Shown: positions 27,567 to 41,600 of the stretch, piece by piece
Position numbering within the stretch: position 1 is the first letter of the stretch
Layout of the letters: each line of letters begins with the position of its first letter
Source of the DNA: Nematostella vectensis
Taxonomy: Eukaryota; Cnidaria; Anthozoa; Actiniaria; Edwardsiidae
Assembly (NCBI RefSeq): GCF_932526225.1
Contig: NC_064035.1
Coordinates: 8,915,296-8,979,295 of the forward strand
Direction of reading: 5' to 3'
Length of the DNA stretch: 64,000 nt
Notes under the pieces: generated by a model
The model's input: the letters and a program-made list of their open reading frames with translations, nothing else
Databases searched by the model: none
What the model was told of the DNA's origin: nothing
Made by a program: the position numbers and the translations under genes

Positions 27567-29100
27567 ATGGCCAGCCGTAAGACCAAGAAGACGACGAAGA
27601 AGCGTGCGCAACGTGCTACCTCGAATGTCTTCGCCATGTTCGACCAGACACAGATCCAAGAATTTAAAGAGGCATTCAATATGATTGACCAGAACAGGGA
27701 CGGCTTCATCGACAAAGAAGACTTGAAAGATATGTATGCCTCCCTTGGAAAAAGCCCGAATGATCAGTTTCTAGACGACATGATCGAAGAAGCGTCTGGG
27801 AGCACGATCAACTTTACCATGTTCTTGACGTTGTTTGGCGAGAAGTTGAACGGCACAGATCCTGAAGATGTGATCAAAAATGCATTTGGCTGCTTTGATG
27901 AAGAGGGGGACGGTAGAATCCACGAAGACAAGCTTTGCGATATGTTAACGTCTGTTGGAGATAGGTAAGATTTGGGCTTACACGATGTAGTTTATTAGCT
28001 GAAATGAAGATCATGTTCTTTGTTTTGTGTACACAAATGCATTAGTCAAGGTCGCTATTAAATATTGCCGCTTGAGTTGGTACACTGAATATTATTCCCT
28101 CACAACAGAGCCGACATTCCAATACGTGTTTCGCTTTTTTGAATTAGTTTTGAAAGATAATTCAAAGTTCAAATAACATGGAAAAATATTCTAGTAGGAG
28201 TATCAATTTAATTGTGCATGTTAGATTGATTTGTATTGCTTTTGCCTGCCCTCATCGAGTAAGTGTCGCCCCCATTTTTGCAAATGCAAAACTATTTATA
28301 CCCACATTTTCCGTTAAAAGTTGCGCATGGGTATTTTTCTTCGCAATAGTCCAAACAACCATGCTCGGCAAATTATTTGGTGTGTATTTGGATGTTGTTT
28401 GAGCGATTTGAGGCTAACATCGACAAAACAGACTTTGCCGAGTTGTATCAGTTAAGCTATCGATAGAATAATCCATGGCAAATTCCTTCACAGAAATTTC
28501 GCTTCAAACCTGTCTTTCATATCGCTAATCTTCACAGATTATTAGACTTTGTCTTCACTCAAACGATGTTATAATGGTTTTTAGTCTCACCCTGTGAAAA
28601 TTTCAGTTTCAGATTAAGAATATTAAAATAGCAGTTTATTTATCTGTTTATAGGCTTAAATAAATTTGAATAACAATGAATTAAAAATCACGGCCCAGCG
28701 TGTCTCGCAGAGCCTTTATATTCCCTATTCAAAGTAAAACTTTCTTTTGTAAAACTTAGAGCTAAAAATGTGGAAATCTTTAAAACACTACTTATTTGCT
28801 CCCTTTCCCCCACAAAAACAGGGACAGTTCACGAAATACCCTGAAGGGTATTAAAATTCTGCCCCCCTTCAGCGTAATTTTTTTCTGTGTCCCCTCCACC
28901 CTTTTATCAGTCGAGGATTTCAGTAGGACTCATGAAATGACTGATAAGTTAATAACAATTCTTTTTTTCTTATTTTCAGGTTTAGCGAAGATGAAATTGA
29001 TGAGATGTTACATGACTGCCCTGTTGACAAGAAAGGCTACATAGACTACATCACATACACTCAAATGCTGAAACGGGGCAAGAAAGAGGACGATGAATAG
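27567..29100 (+). CDS. MYL9/MYL12-like: Myosin regulatory light chain, smooth/non-muscle type (2 exons, 172 aa)
   Basis: Exons 27567-27964 and 28980-29100 give 172 residues, the same as vertebrate MYL9/MYL12. The basic N-terminus [19 protein letters not shown] places Thr18 and Ser19 exactly at the MLCK/ROCK phosphorylation positions. The first EF-hand loop (about residues 41-52, [12 protein letters not shown]) is intact; the later EF-hands are degenerate, as usual for this family. It binds the IQ site of myosin II heavy chain and, when phosphorylated, activates contraction. The junction splits an Arg codon (AG/G). The gene converges on UBE4A, about 500 bp between stop codons. Confidence 0.96.
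27965..28979. other. Myosin light chain intron
   Basis: 1.0 kb intron with GTAAGA donor and TTTTCAG acceptor. No embedded gene or repeat noted. Confidence 0.8.
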
Positions 29101-29619
29101 ACCAGCCACACTTTTATAAACTTTTGCAATTTGCATTACTAAGCTTTTTCCCCTTTAAAAAAAACAGTGAAGTTCTTTGGTGATAAAGCAAAGAGAAGAA
29201 CCCTACAAAAGCTTTGCCCCTGTGGAAAAACTAAAACACATCAAATAACTTTCTGTTCATAATGTATAATGTTTTGTATTTTTGGAAGCTGTATTTTTGG
29301 AAGTGGATTTAGGAAGAATGATGTAACAATGATGGAAACATAAACATTTTCGTTTTTTAATTATCTTGTTTTATTGGAATATTGCCTGGGTCTTACTGTT
29401 ACACAACCAACAATCTAATCAGAAAAAGAGGGAGGTCAGGTTTGTCTTAAAAATGGGGGAAAAATTCAGAGACATCCCTTCAAATAGAGAATGGGGCCTT
29501 GTTTAAGAACTGCAATTTTGGGACTTGGAAATTGTACTTCTTAAATTTATTAAAAATTTGACACACCATTCTATCATTCACAATTTTTGCTTAAACAACA
29601 ACATATTTTCAAGCTGGTT
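29101..29619. other. Convergent intergenic region MRLC / UBE4A
   Basis: Contains the 3' UTRs of both genes. A minus-strand AATAAA at 29546-29551 would serve UBE4A. No clear canonical signal was found for the light chain. Confidence 0.6.
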
Positions 29620-32600
29620 TCAGGATTGCATTTCCTTCTGGTCATTACCAGCACTTTTTCCTTTGGATTTTGTCGAATTTCTAGCTATCCATTCTTCTAT
29701 TTCGGCTTTGAGGTCTTCCTCTGGCTCAAGCATCGACACGGTGAGGTGCTTTCTATTGAAGGGATCTGACTGATCACTAAAAAGTAGGATGGCATTAATA
29801 ACAATCTCATGGGCTAGGTGATATCAACTCTTCAGATTGGAATAGAGCTCAAGCAATGGAGCCTTTGTCCAAAGTGAGGTGTGTAGATGGATAAGAGGTG
29901 TAGGGAGGTAAGGGGTGTAGGTAGGGGAAGAATGTAGACGACTGAGGAGTGTAGGTGGGAGAGGGGTGTAGATGACTGAGGGGTGTAGGTAGGTGAGGGG
30001 TGTAGGTGGGTGAGGGGTGTAGGTAGGTGAGGGGTGTAGGTGGGTGAGGGGTGTAGGTGGGTGAGGGGTGTAGGTAGGTGAGGGGTGTAGGTGGGAGAGG
30101 GGTGTAGGTGGGTTAGGAGTGTAGGTGGGTGAGGGGTGTAGGTGGGTGAGGGGTGTAGGTGGGTGAGGGGTGTAGGCGGGTGAGGGGTGTAGGTGGGTGA
30201 GGGGTGTAGGTGGGCGAGGGGTGTAGGTGGGCGAGGGGTGTAGGTGGGTGAGGGGTGTAGGTGGGTGAGGGGTGTAGGTGGGTTAGGGGTGTAGGTGGGT
30301 GAGGGGTGTAGGTGGGCGAGGGGTGTAGGTGGGCGAGGGGTATAGGTGGGTGAGGGGTGTAGGTGGGTGAGGGGTGTAGGTGGGTGAGGGGTGTAGGTGG
30401 GTGAGGGGTGTAGGTGGGTGAGGGGTGTAGGTGGGTGAGGGGTGTAGGTAGGTGAGGGGTGTAGGTGGATTAAGAGTGTAGGTGGGTGAGGGGTGTAGGT
30501 GGGCGAGGGGTGTAGGTGGGCGAGGGGTGTAGGTGGGCGAGGGGTATAGGTGGGTGAGGGGTGTAGGTGGGTGAGGGGTGTAGGTGGGTGAGGGGTGTAG
30601 GTGGGTGAGGGGTGTAGGTGGGTGAGGGGTGTAGGTGGGTGAGGGGTGTAGGTAGGTGAGGGGTGTAGGTGGATTAAGAGTGTAGGTGGGTGAGGGGTGT
30701 AGGTGGGTGAGGGGTTTAGGCGGGTGAGGGGCATAGTTAGGTGAGGGGTGAAGGTGGGTGAGGGGTTTAGGCGGGTGAGTGGTGAAGGTGGGTGAGGGGT
30801 GTAGGTGGGTGAGGGGTGTAGGTGGGTGAGGGGTGTAGGTGGGTGAGGGGTGTAGGTGGGTGAGGGGTTTAGGCGGGTGAGGGGCATAGTTAGGTGAGGA
30901 GTGTAGGTGGGTGAGGGGTGTAGGTGGGTGAGTGGTGAAGGTGGGTGAGGGGTGTAGGTGGGTGAGGGGTGTAGGTGGGTGAGGGGTGTAGGTGGGTGAG
31001 GGGTGTAGGTGGGTGAGGGGTGTAGGTGGGTGAGGGGTGTAGGTGGGTGAGGGGTGTAGGTGGGTGAGGGGTTTAGGCGGGTGAGGGGCATAGTTAGGTG
31101 AGGAGTGTAGGTGGGTGAGGGGTGTAGGTGGGTGAGTGGTGAAGGTGGGTGAGGGGTGTAGGTGGGTGAGGGGTGTAGGTGGGTGAGGGGTGTAGGTGGG
31201 TGAGGGGTGTAGGTGGGTGAGGGGTGTAGGTGGGTGAGGGGTGTAGGTGGGTGAGGGGTTTAGGCGGGTGAGGGGCATAGTTAGGTGAGGGGTGAAGGTG
31301 GGTGAGGGGTGTAGGTGGGTGAGGGGTGTAGGTGGGTGAGGAGTGTAGGTGGGTGAGGGGTGAAGGTGGGTGAGGAGTGTAGGTGGGTGAGTGGTGTAGG
31401 TGGGTGGGTGTAGCTGCTAATAGGTGTTACCTCAAAAGGTGCCTTGAGATGATCTCCTTGTCCATAATCTTCCCAGATGTGGGGAGCCTGACTGGGCACC
31501 TCATCAAGGTGTTCATAATAGGATCCTGGTAGTCCTCAGGGGGCTGGAATGTAAAACGAGCATGTTAAATGGTAAAATGTATCAATTGCATGAGAAGGTT
31601 GTGACCATGGAGGGTGCAAGAAAATGAACATGATTATCAACTGGGGTTTCATTAGGCCCCGGCGGCCAGCAGAAGCGCCAGCTATTTCCCATTGAGTGCC
31701 GGCTATTTGTTTTTTAAAAGTCAACTTAAGTTTTATTTGAACTAAACAGATAAAATAACTACCACCCCCTACTTATCAATCTCTGTTGCCTACTCTGAAA
31801 GTTAGTGAAAGCCCTGACCGTGGTTGTGAATGTTATGGTGGTAGGGTGACGGCTAGTCAAGAGAAGGTCAGAGTTGTTGTAGTTGTTGGTGGTGATATAA
31901 GATAACATGAGGATACCTCAGGGAGTTCTTCCTCCTCCTCTAAGTGCTCCTGTACCTTCCGCGCTACCTCATTTATCTGAAATAGGACACTTGCTGGACG
32001 TCCAATCAATCTAAAAGCAGAGCATATAACATTTGATTATATTTTTATCACATCTGTATGAAAAGACATTTAAATTTACCAAAAACACAATTTCTATTCT
32101 CTTAACGTGATTTGCACTTTCACTTACTTCAGTACTCTCTCTGCTTGGATAAACAAGTCTGGTTTATAGGAGCGTTCATCTCTCCCAACTTCCTTGCAAA
32201 ATGCTTCACTTGTGCCCAAATTGATGTAAATATCCACAATATCAGACACTAACTGCTGAGGTTTAAAGTGAAACTCGGTAAAATCTTTCACCTGTCAAAA
32301 AAATTAAGAAGCCCTGACGGTTACCAAAAGTGGCTTTATTACAAGGTTAAAAAAAAGGCTAAAAACCAACCTTTAGTTTTGACATCTTTGGACCAACCAA
32401 CTGTAGCAAGAAATAATTAAGCATTGCAGCAATTCTTGAGCAGACACATGAACACACAAATGGCCTGAGGAAGCAAGACGGGTGGTGAAGAATGAGAACT
32501 GAAGGGAGGCTGAACACCATTTAAACCTTTTAAAATATGGGCCATCACACATAAACAGGCATGATGGACAGGCAAGTGATGTAGATCTTTTTAGTTTCAA

Positions 32601-35600
32601 GATGGTAAAACATAGAATTGTTAGCTGTGCAGCATTATTGGAATTGAAAACCCACACAAAATTTAAGCCCCCCAAACACTGCATAAAAAAACCAATTACA
32701 GTTGAATGACAGATCCGGAAGCCTACTACCTAATCAGGCCAAAACTATATGAGAATTATATTCTAGCTTAAATCAATTAAATGCTTTTTTTTCTGCTACA
32801 GTACATGTTCTCTATAAACTGTTGCCTCCACTTTGAGGTGTGCCCTAACAGTTCAGGCATTTCCGGATTTGCCCCATGAATACGAGAAACTGAGAACTTT
32901 AAAATAAATCAGAACAGCCTTTTTCCAGTTAACAGATACCAATTTAACGACATCATTACTGAAAACTAAACTGTGAGGCAATATACTACACTCACAAACT
33001 CAGAAAACTGGGAACTGGTTAAAGACTCACTCTTTCAGCTCTGTTGTGAGGTAGCTAAGGGTGTGCACTGTCTTACATCCAAGAATGTTATGGCTTGTCG
33101 CCATTTGACTTAGTTGACTAAACGCTCTTTGCCTCTAAAATGAAAAAAAAAAGAAAATTTATCTGGTAAATTCACATGTTCAATGACCATCTCAACAAAA
33201 TACCAAATTTCAGGTAAAAATGAATAATTTTTATCTTTTCTATTACAGCTCTAACCCTACCAGGAATAGAAGTATCTAATCTTGCACTTTATAGAATTTG
33301 TTGCCCAAAAAATAAGTGTAGCTGTCCCTCTATGGCACTTCAGAGTAGTGTAATAGTATCTCTATTGGCTTTTACATTTATTTGTGTTATAGTGTAGTTA
33401 TTAGTGTTCATGTTCATGGGTTTTGCCCAGTAAAGGATGTATTTCTGTCCACCATCTTGTGTGTGAGTTCTTGACAACAAGGACATATAAAGAAGGATGT
33501 GAATGTATTCCTACTGTTTCTCGTTCTTGTTCAGACAGTGTTTCGCTCTCTTGTTCGGCTTCTTCAAGCTGCTTCTTTTTAATCTGAGCCATGTACTGAA
33601 AAAATAAACAGGCTCTATTTTTAATGTTGTTGACTTACTTAAGTCTTGAATATAGCTTTAAAAATATTATTTTCTGTGAAAAATAGTAAACATGTACAAC
33701 AAATTTAATCCAATTCAATGCAAATGAAAGTTTCAGCTATGGCTGTTTTTCTTTTTTCTAAGCCCTATTTCAAATTCAAAAACAATTTATTAGACTAATA
33801 GGAAAGTCTTGTTTAATCATAGCATGACTGATAATTGTAGTGTATTAGCACACTTTACTTTAGTATCATGTAACAGATAACATAACAGATAATGATTATT
33901 TGTAATACCATATAATATCATGGCGTATGCCATTAGTTGTAGATATTGCAATTACACAGTCTATATCCAAAACCAATGCGTGTGGTTGTATTAACTGACT
34001 TCATGAATTTATATAGTGAGGGATACTAAAATAATGATATTCTCTCACATCCAAGGACTCATCAAGTAGATAGATAGCATCATTTATCAACAGGCTGATA
34101 AAGCGAAGAATAATAGAGTTTTCATTCTTTTGCTGCATCTGAAATGAAAACATTTTTTTGGTTAAAAATAAATAGAGTAGACTTTAAGGTTTGTTATATC
34201 AAACAGATTAAAGTTTCTTTAAACACAAACTAACAAAAAGACCAACAGAACCATAAAGATAATGAAATACCAGACATAGTCCCTAAGATAGCATCTTACA
34301 GATGCTGTAGAATAAATTGCATTGTTTTTACATGGCAAATAAACAAAGAACAGGGATAAAGGAAAATTTGTGAACAAAATAATTAAATTTACTTTGTCAG
34401 ATACATAAGGTACTCTGTTTGCATCAGCTAAATTTTTTTCATGAATAATTCCATTCAGTTTAACACCTCTTTAATGTATTTAAAAAAAGTAGCAATTTTT
34501 TAGTATTAGAATTTCCTGGTATCATTAGTTTTGCTGATGATGATGTTGATGACGCTGTTGATGATGATGATGATGATGACGATGATGATGATGCTGATGA
34601 TATAATAGTTGGTTTATTGAGACCTTTGGTAGCTAAACTGATTTACAGGTTTAAATACAATACTAAATAAAATAGATACCATACAATAATTCCTAGTTAT
34701 ATAATACAATAATAATTAGCTCAAAGCAGACTCCCTACTATTGGAATCAAAGTTGTACCTCACTGCATAAATCCAGTATTGATTGCTTGTACTCCTGCAT
34801 GCTCCATAAATACTCCAACACTGTGTACATGTGGTGACGGTATCCTGCAAACAAAACCAAACAATAATTACCTTCGCTGACCCATTAAGCAGGAACGCAC
34901 AGAACAAAGTTTCCTAAACAAGAATGCAGGCCTATACTGAGGCAGAGTGTTCGATATTTTTGTTCACCCAGTGTAAACAGCTAGATTAATCAGAACCAGA
35001 CCATTTAATAAACATAAATTGAAATCTTTGTTTTTGCAACCCACTAAAATTATAAAAAGTCATAAAGACAACCCAAGTTTGAGTTTGGCTCTTTCATGTG
35101 GTGAATCACTTGCTAGTTACAGGCCTTGGAGAGGGGCATCAAAAAGAATTTGAGAAAAATACAGAAGAGGTTAAGGTAAGATAAGGGGCATTTTCATGCG
35201 AGAAGAATGTCATGAAATATTACACTCAACACTCACCAAATTTCTGCTCAAATTGCATAGAATGCCCTGTGAACTCAATGTCTACAAATAGAGAGAGCAA
35301 AGCACAAGGCAAGTGCTTCTTTGCTTCAGCGTGCTGTTCAAATGCTAGCTGACGATGGTACTGCACAATAAAAAAAATTAAAAAATCATCACTATCACTT
35401 TTATTATCATTATAATAATCATTTCATATCACCACATTATCATTATAATCATCATGACATTATAACTATCATTATAATTATAAACATCATGTTATTATTA
35501 TCATTGTCATTTTAATCATCACATCATTATAATCACTATCATTATCATTTATAATCATCACGTCATTATTATTATCACTATCATTATCATTATAATCATC

Positions 35601-38600
35601 ATGTCATTATTATCACTATCACTATAATCATCATGTTATCACTATCACTATCATTATCATTATAATCATCATGTCATTATTATCACTATCATTATAATCA
35701 TCATGTTATCACTATCACTATCATTATCATTATAATCACCATGTCATTATTATCACTATCATTATCATTATAATCATCATGTCATTATTATCACTATCAT
35801 TAATAATCATCATGTCATTATTATCATACTTATCAGCATTAATAATCGCCATGTCATTATTGTCACTATCATTATAATCATATCACTATCATTATCATTA
35901 TAATCACCATGTCATTATTATCACTATCATAATTATAATCATCATATCATTATTATAACTATCATTATCATTATAATTATCATATTTTCATTATCATGAT
36001 CATTATCATTATAATCATCATGTCTATCATACTTATCAGCATTGATAATCATCATCATATTCTTCATCATAATCATTACCATCATTCTCATCACACATAA
36101 ACATAATTATCGTGATCATTATCAGCATCATCTTATCACTATTATAGTAATCAGTGTTATCATCATTGTTCCAATCATCACCTTAATCAAATGCTAACAT
36201 TATAGTTATCAACATTTTTTCTTGTCATTGTCAACATAAAAACATCACTACCAGCATCAAATTCACTGTACGTTTGTGACAAAGGTCAAACACATCAATC
36301 ATTTCTTAAGTAAATAAAATGATATTTCTTACAACAGTGACTGGACTCTGTCCCTCGCGTGGTTCTCTCTGGACAGGTACAAGGCACTCTAGAGCTTCCG
36401 CAAGTTTGGCTCTCAGGTGAGGATTCTTCACCCTCTCTGGACTCCTACACAAAAAAAACATGTTAAGGTAATCAAATAAGGATCAATAACCAGCTTTTGT
36501 CCAGAGTACAAAATCTTGAAGTAAAATTAAAGAGACTTGGGGTCTTACATACCCCATGTATATCACAAAGAATGTGAGAAGGTGGTGGAGACCTTTTCCA
36601 GCTGTTTCTAATGTTTCCTCACTAAAATGTCTGGAGAGCAAAAATAAACAAGATACAGCAAATGAAAAAAAAGCAGTCATTCTAAGTGAGAAGATTGGCA
36701 ATTGGCCAACATTATATGGGCAAGTCAACTATCGAAGAAGTTTAAAACAAACACAAAATAGATCAGGGGGTACAAAATGGATAAGTAACTTACCTGAGGA
36801 AAATAATAAAGTCTGCCATGTTGTCTAGGATAAACTCAGGAACAAACAGAAGCGCAGCGGGCGTCTGAGTACAAGAGAGAAAAGTAAGTTGTGTTGTACA
36901 GCAGTATGTACAATAAGAGTAAGACAGTTTTATGATATTGTATGTGAATCTGAAACTAAAGAAGAAAACAAAAGAAAAATATTGGAAGGGTTATCACAGA
37001 ACATTTTCAATGACAATTGGAACATGCTGTAACAGTCTGCATATTACAGGGTTGTTTATTGCTGAAAGTGCTTCTTAAAGAATACTGCTTCTCTTTTAAT
37101 ATCAGAAAAAAGTGAGAGCCAAGATAAGTATTTGGCAGGCCCATACCCAGAATTGGCTGAGAAGGGTGTATAGTCATAGGTATCATATGGAAAAAGCATA
37201 GTATTTGAAGATTCCTTAATAAGAAATGAAACTTTTTGGCTGCACCCTATGCACCTAAGAAATGACTCACTTTTTGGCCGCCAAGATGGGTGCACGCTTT
37301 ACCCTATGCACCTAAGAAATGACTCACTTTTTGGCCACCAAGATGGGTGCACGCTTACCCTATGCACCTAAGAAATGACTCACTTTTTGGCCACCAAGAT
37401 GGGTGCACGCTTACCCTATGCACCTAAGAAATGACTCACTTTTTGGCCACCAAGATGGGTGCACGCTTACCCTATGCACCTAAGAAATGGCTCACTTTTT
37501 GGCCACCAAGATGGGTGCAAGCTTACCCTATGCACCTAAGAAATGACCACCTTTTTGGCCATCAAGATGGGTGCACGCTTACCCTACGCACCTAAGAAAT
37601 GACCACCTTTTTGGCCATCAAGATGGGTGCACGCTTGCCCTATGCACCTAAGAAATGCCCCACTTTTTTGCCACCAAGATGGGTGCACGCTTACCCTATG
37701 CACCTAAGAAATGACCACCTTTTTGGCCACCAAGATGGGTGCACGCTTACCCTATGCACCTAAGAAATGACCACCTTTTTGGCCACCAAGATGGGTGTAC
37801 GCTTACCCTATGCACCTGGGAAATGCCCCACTTTTTGGCCGCCAAGATGGGTGCACACACACCCTATGCACCTAAAAAATGACCACCTTTTTGGCCACCA
37901 AGATGGGTGCACGCTTACCCTATGCACCTAAGAAATGACCACCTTTTTGGCCACCAAGATGGGTGCACGCTTACCCTATGCACCTAAGAAATGACCACCT
38001 TTTTGGCCATCAAGATGGGTGCACGCTTACCCTATGCACCTAAGAAATGACCACCTTTTTGGCCATCAAGATGGGTGCACGCTTACCCTATGCACCTAAG
38101 AAATGACCACCTTTTTGGCCATCAAGATGGGTGCACGCTTACCCTATGCACCTAAGAAATGACCACCTTTTTGGCCACCAAGATGGGTGCACGCTTACCC
38201 TATGCACCTAAGAAATGACCACCTTTTTGGCCATCAAGATGGGTGCACGCTTACCCTATGCACCTAAGAAATGACCACCTTTTTGGCCACCAAGATGGGT
38301 GCACGCTTACCCTATGCACCTAAGAAATGACCACCTTTTTGGCCACCAAGATGGGTGCACGCTTACCCTATGCACCTAAGAAATGACTCACTTTTTGGCC
38401 ACCAAGATGGGTGCACGCTTACCCTATGCACCTAAGAAATGACCACCTTTTTGGCCACCAAGATGGGTGCACACACACCCTATGCACCTAAAAAATGACT
38501 TACTTTTTGGCCACCAAGATGGGTGCACGCTTACCCTATGCACCTAAGAAATGACCACCTTTTTGGCCACCAAGATGGGTGCACACTTACCCTATGCACC

Positions 38601-41600
38601 TAAGAAATGACTTACTTTTTGGCCACCAAGATGGGTGCACGCTTACCCTATGCACCTAAGAAATGACCACCTTTTTGGCCATCAAGATGGGTGCACGCTT
38701 ACCCTATGCACCTAAGAAATGACCACCTTTTTGGCCATCAAGATGGGTGCACGCTTACCCTATGCACCTAAGAAATGCCCCACTTTTTGGCCACCAAGAT
38801 GGGTGCACGCTTACCCTATGCACCTAAGAAATGACCACCTTTTTGGCCACCAAGATGGGTGCACGCTTACCCTATGCACCTAAGAAATGACCACCTTTTT
38901 GGCCACCAAGATGGGTGCACGCTTACCCTATGCACCTGGGAAATGCCTCACTTTTTGGCCGCCAAGATGGGTGCACACACACCCTATGCACCTAAAAAAT
39001 GACCACCTTTTTGGCCACCAAGATGGGTGCACGCTTACCCTATGCACCTAAGAAATGACTCACTTTTTGGCCACCAAGATGGGTGCACGCTTACCCTATG
39101 CACCTAAGAAATGACCACCTTTTTGGCCACCAAGATGGGTGTACGCTTACCCTATGCACCAAAGAAATGACCACCTTTTTGGCCACCAAGATGGGTGCAC
39201 ACTTACCCTATGCACCTAAGAAATGACCACCTTTTTGGCCACCAAGATGGGTGCACGCTTACCCTATGCACCTAAGAAATGACCACCTTTTTGGCCACCA
39301 AGATGGGTGCACGCTTACCCTATGCACCAAAGAAATGACCACCTTTTTGGCCACCAAGATGGGTGCACACTTACCCTATGCACCTAAGAAATGATCACCT
39401 TTTTGGCCACCAAGATGGGTGCACGCTTACCCTATGCACCTAAGAAATGACCACCTTTTTGGCCACCAAGATGGGTGCACGCTTACCCTATGCACCTAAG
39501 AAATGACCACCTTTTTGGCCATCAAGATGGGTGCACACACACCCTATGCACCTAAGAAATGACCACCTTTTTGGCCATCAAGATGGGTGCACGCTTACCC
39601 TATGCACCTAAGAAATGACCACCTTTTTGGCCACCAAGATGGGTGCACGCTTACCCTATGCACCTAAGAAATGACCACCTTTTTGGCCACCAAGATGGGT
39701 GCACGCTTACCCTATGCACCTAAGAAATGACCACCTTTTTGGCCGCCAAGATGGGTGCACGCTTACCCTATGCACCTAAGAAATGACCACCTTTTTGGCC
39801 ACCAAGATGGGTGCACGCTTATCCTATGCACCTAAGAAATGACTCACTTTTTGGCCACCAAGATGGGTGCACACTTACCCTATGCACCTAAGAAATGACC
39901 ACCTTTTTGGCCATCAAGATGGGTGCACGCTTACCCTATGCACCTAAGAAATGACCACCTTTTTGGCCACCAAGATGGGTGCACGCTTACCCTATGCACC
40001 TAAGAAATGACTCACTTTTTGGCCATCAAGATGGGTGCACGCTTACCCTATGCACCTAAGAAATGACCACCTTTTTGGCCACCAAGATGGGTGCACGCTT
40101 ACCCTATGCACCTAAGAAATGACTCACTTTTTGGCCATCAAGATGGGTGCACGCTTACCCTATGCACCTAAGAAATGACCACCTTTTTGGCCATCAAGAT
40201 GGGTGCACACACACCCTATGCACCCCCCTGTGTATGTGCCTGTCTGGGTGTGTTTACACTACCTGGTCAGCAAGGGGCATCGCAACCTCCACAAACTCTG
40301 TCATCTCGAGGAAATTATCACCAGCTAGGGCCACTTGGTTGATCCAGGAGGTGGTCGCAATGTAAAATCGAAGTGTAAGCTCAATCATGCTGGGGTTTAA
40401 CAGATGTGTCTAGAAAAAAATAATAGCGGCCAGATCCTTTATGTAGAGTTGAACACTGGGCATACATTCTACATAGAGTAAACTATATGGCAAACTTTAT
40501 CACTTAAAAACAGGCTTTTAGAATTTGTCTGTGATACAATGCTTTTTTTCACAGCTATGCAATCTTGTTTATACAGGCTAACGTTTCTTTAATAACTCCA
40601 TTTGTGAGCAAATCTTATTATGATTTGTATGACATTACATTTATGATCTTTATTACATTTGTGATGTCTATCACATTTGTGACCAAAAATTATTAGGTAC
40701 ATGTGACTTTTATTGCATTTGTGACCTATATTACATTTGTGTACTTGAAAAGAAGTCCATCTTCTTATTTTTGTGCGCAACTCTCGATAATGGAGAGCAT
40801 ATTATGATCAAAAAGCAACCAGAACATTTTACCAGCACTGTTGTATAAATTATCTAGAAATTATCCGTTATATGAATCTGTTCTATACTAAGAGCAAGAA
40901 AAACCTTCAAGGAAAGTTGCTGAATGATGCCCAGCTCAAATTTGTCCTTGAGTCTTCCAGCCAGGGAACTTTCTCCCCCTTGGTCATAGGTACTCTGGTA
41001 AACACGCTGAAGCTGCACAAACAGAGATCTTAGATCATCATTTTTGGCAACAAGAAATTTACATAGCATGATGTGAAAAAGAAATAAGATGGCTTTCTTG
41101 TTTCAAGAAGAGAGACAAAGAATGGTGATCATGGTGACATACCTCTGACAATCTTGTCATTAGGCTCTTGTATTTCTCACAGATCTTCCCAAACCCTATG
41201 TATTAACATAAAAAGCGGGCTATTATATAAAAAAGTGCTTATATAGAGAGAGCTGTACTCTCTGCACTTCATATTTAAAATCCTTATATATATGAAAAAG
41301 AATGGTCCTTATACATATGAAGAATGGTCCACCCTGAAACTAAGGGGCACAATATAGCTTCTCTTAAGCTTTCATTTGTTCAGCTAGGCGACTTGCACTG
41401 AGAAATCATGGGACTTTTTGGTAGCAAGCAAATGCCCGCTCAAGCAAAATAACAACAACAACAACAAGCATACAAAGCAGCCAGGAAATTTATGTCGGAA
41501 AGAGCTTATTTTCATTGAAAGATTAATCACCTAATTGCAGGCAGTAATGTGTCATAAAAAAGCACTCTGTGACAAATCCAAAAGCAGGTGTTGGCTCCAC

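Noticed and set aside
29832-31278. Long proline/threonine/histidine-rich open frames (419 and 331 aa)
   Set aside because: They are translations of the 17-bp minisatellite in UBE4A intron 27; a repeat length not divisible by 3 opens all frames.
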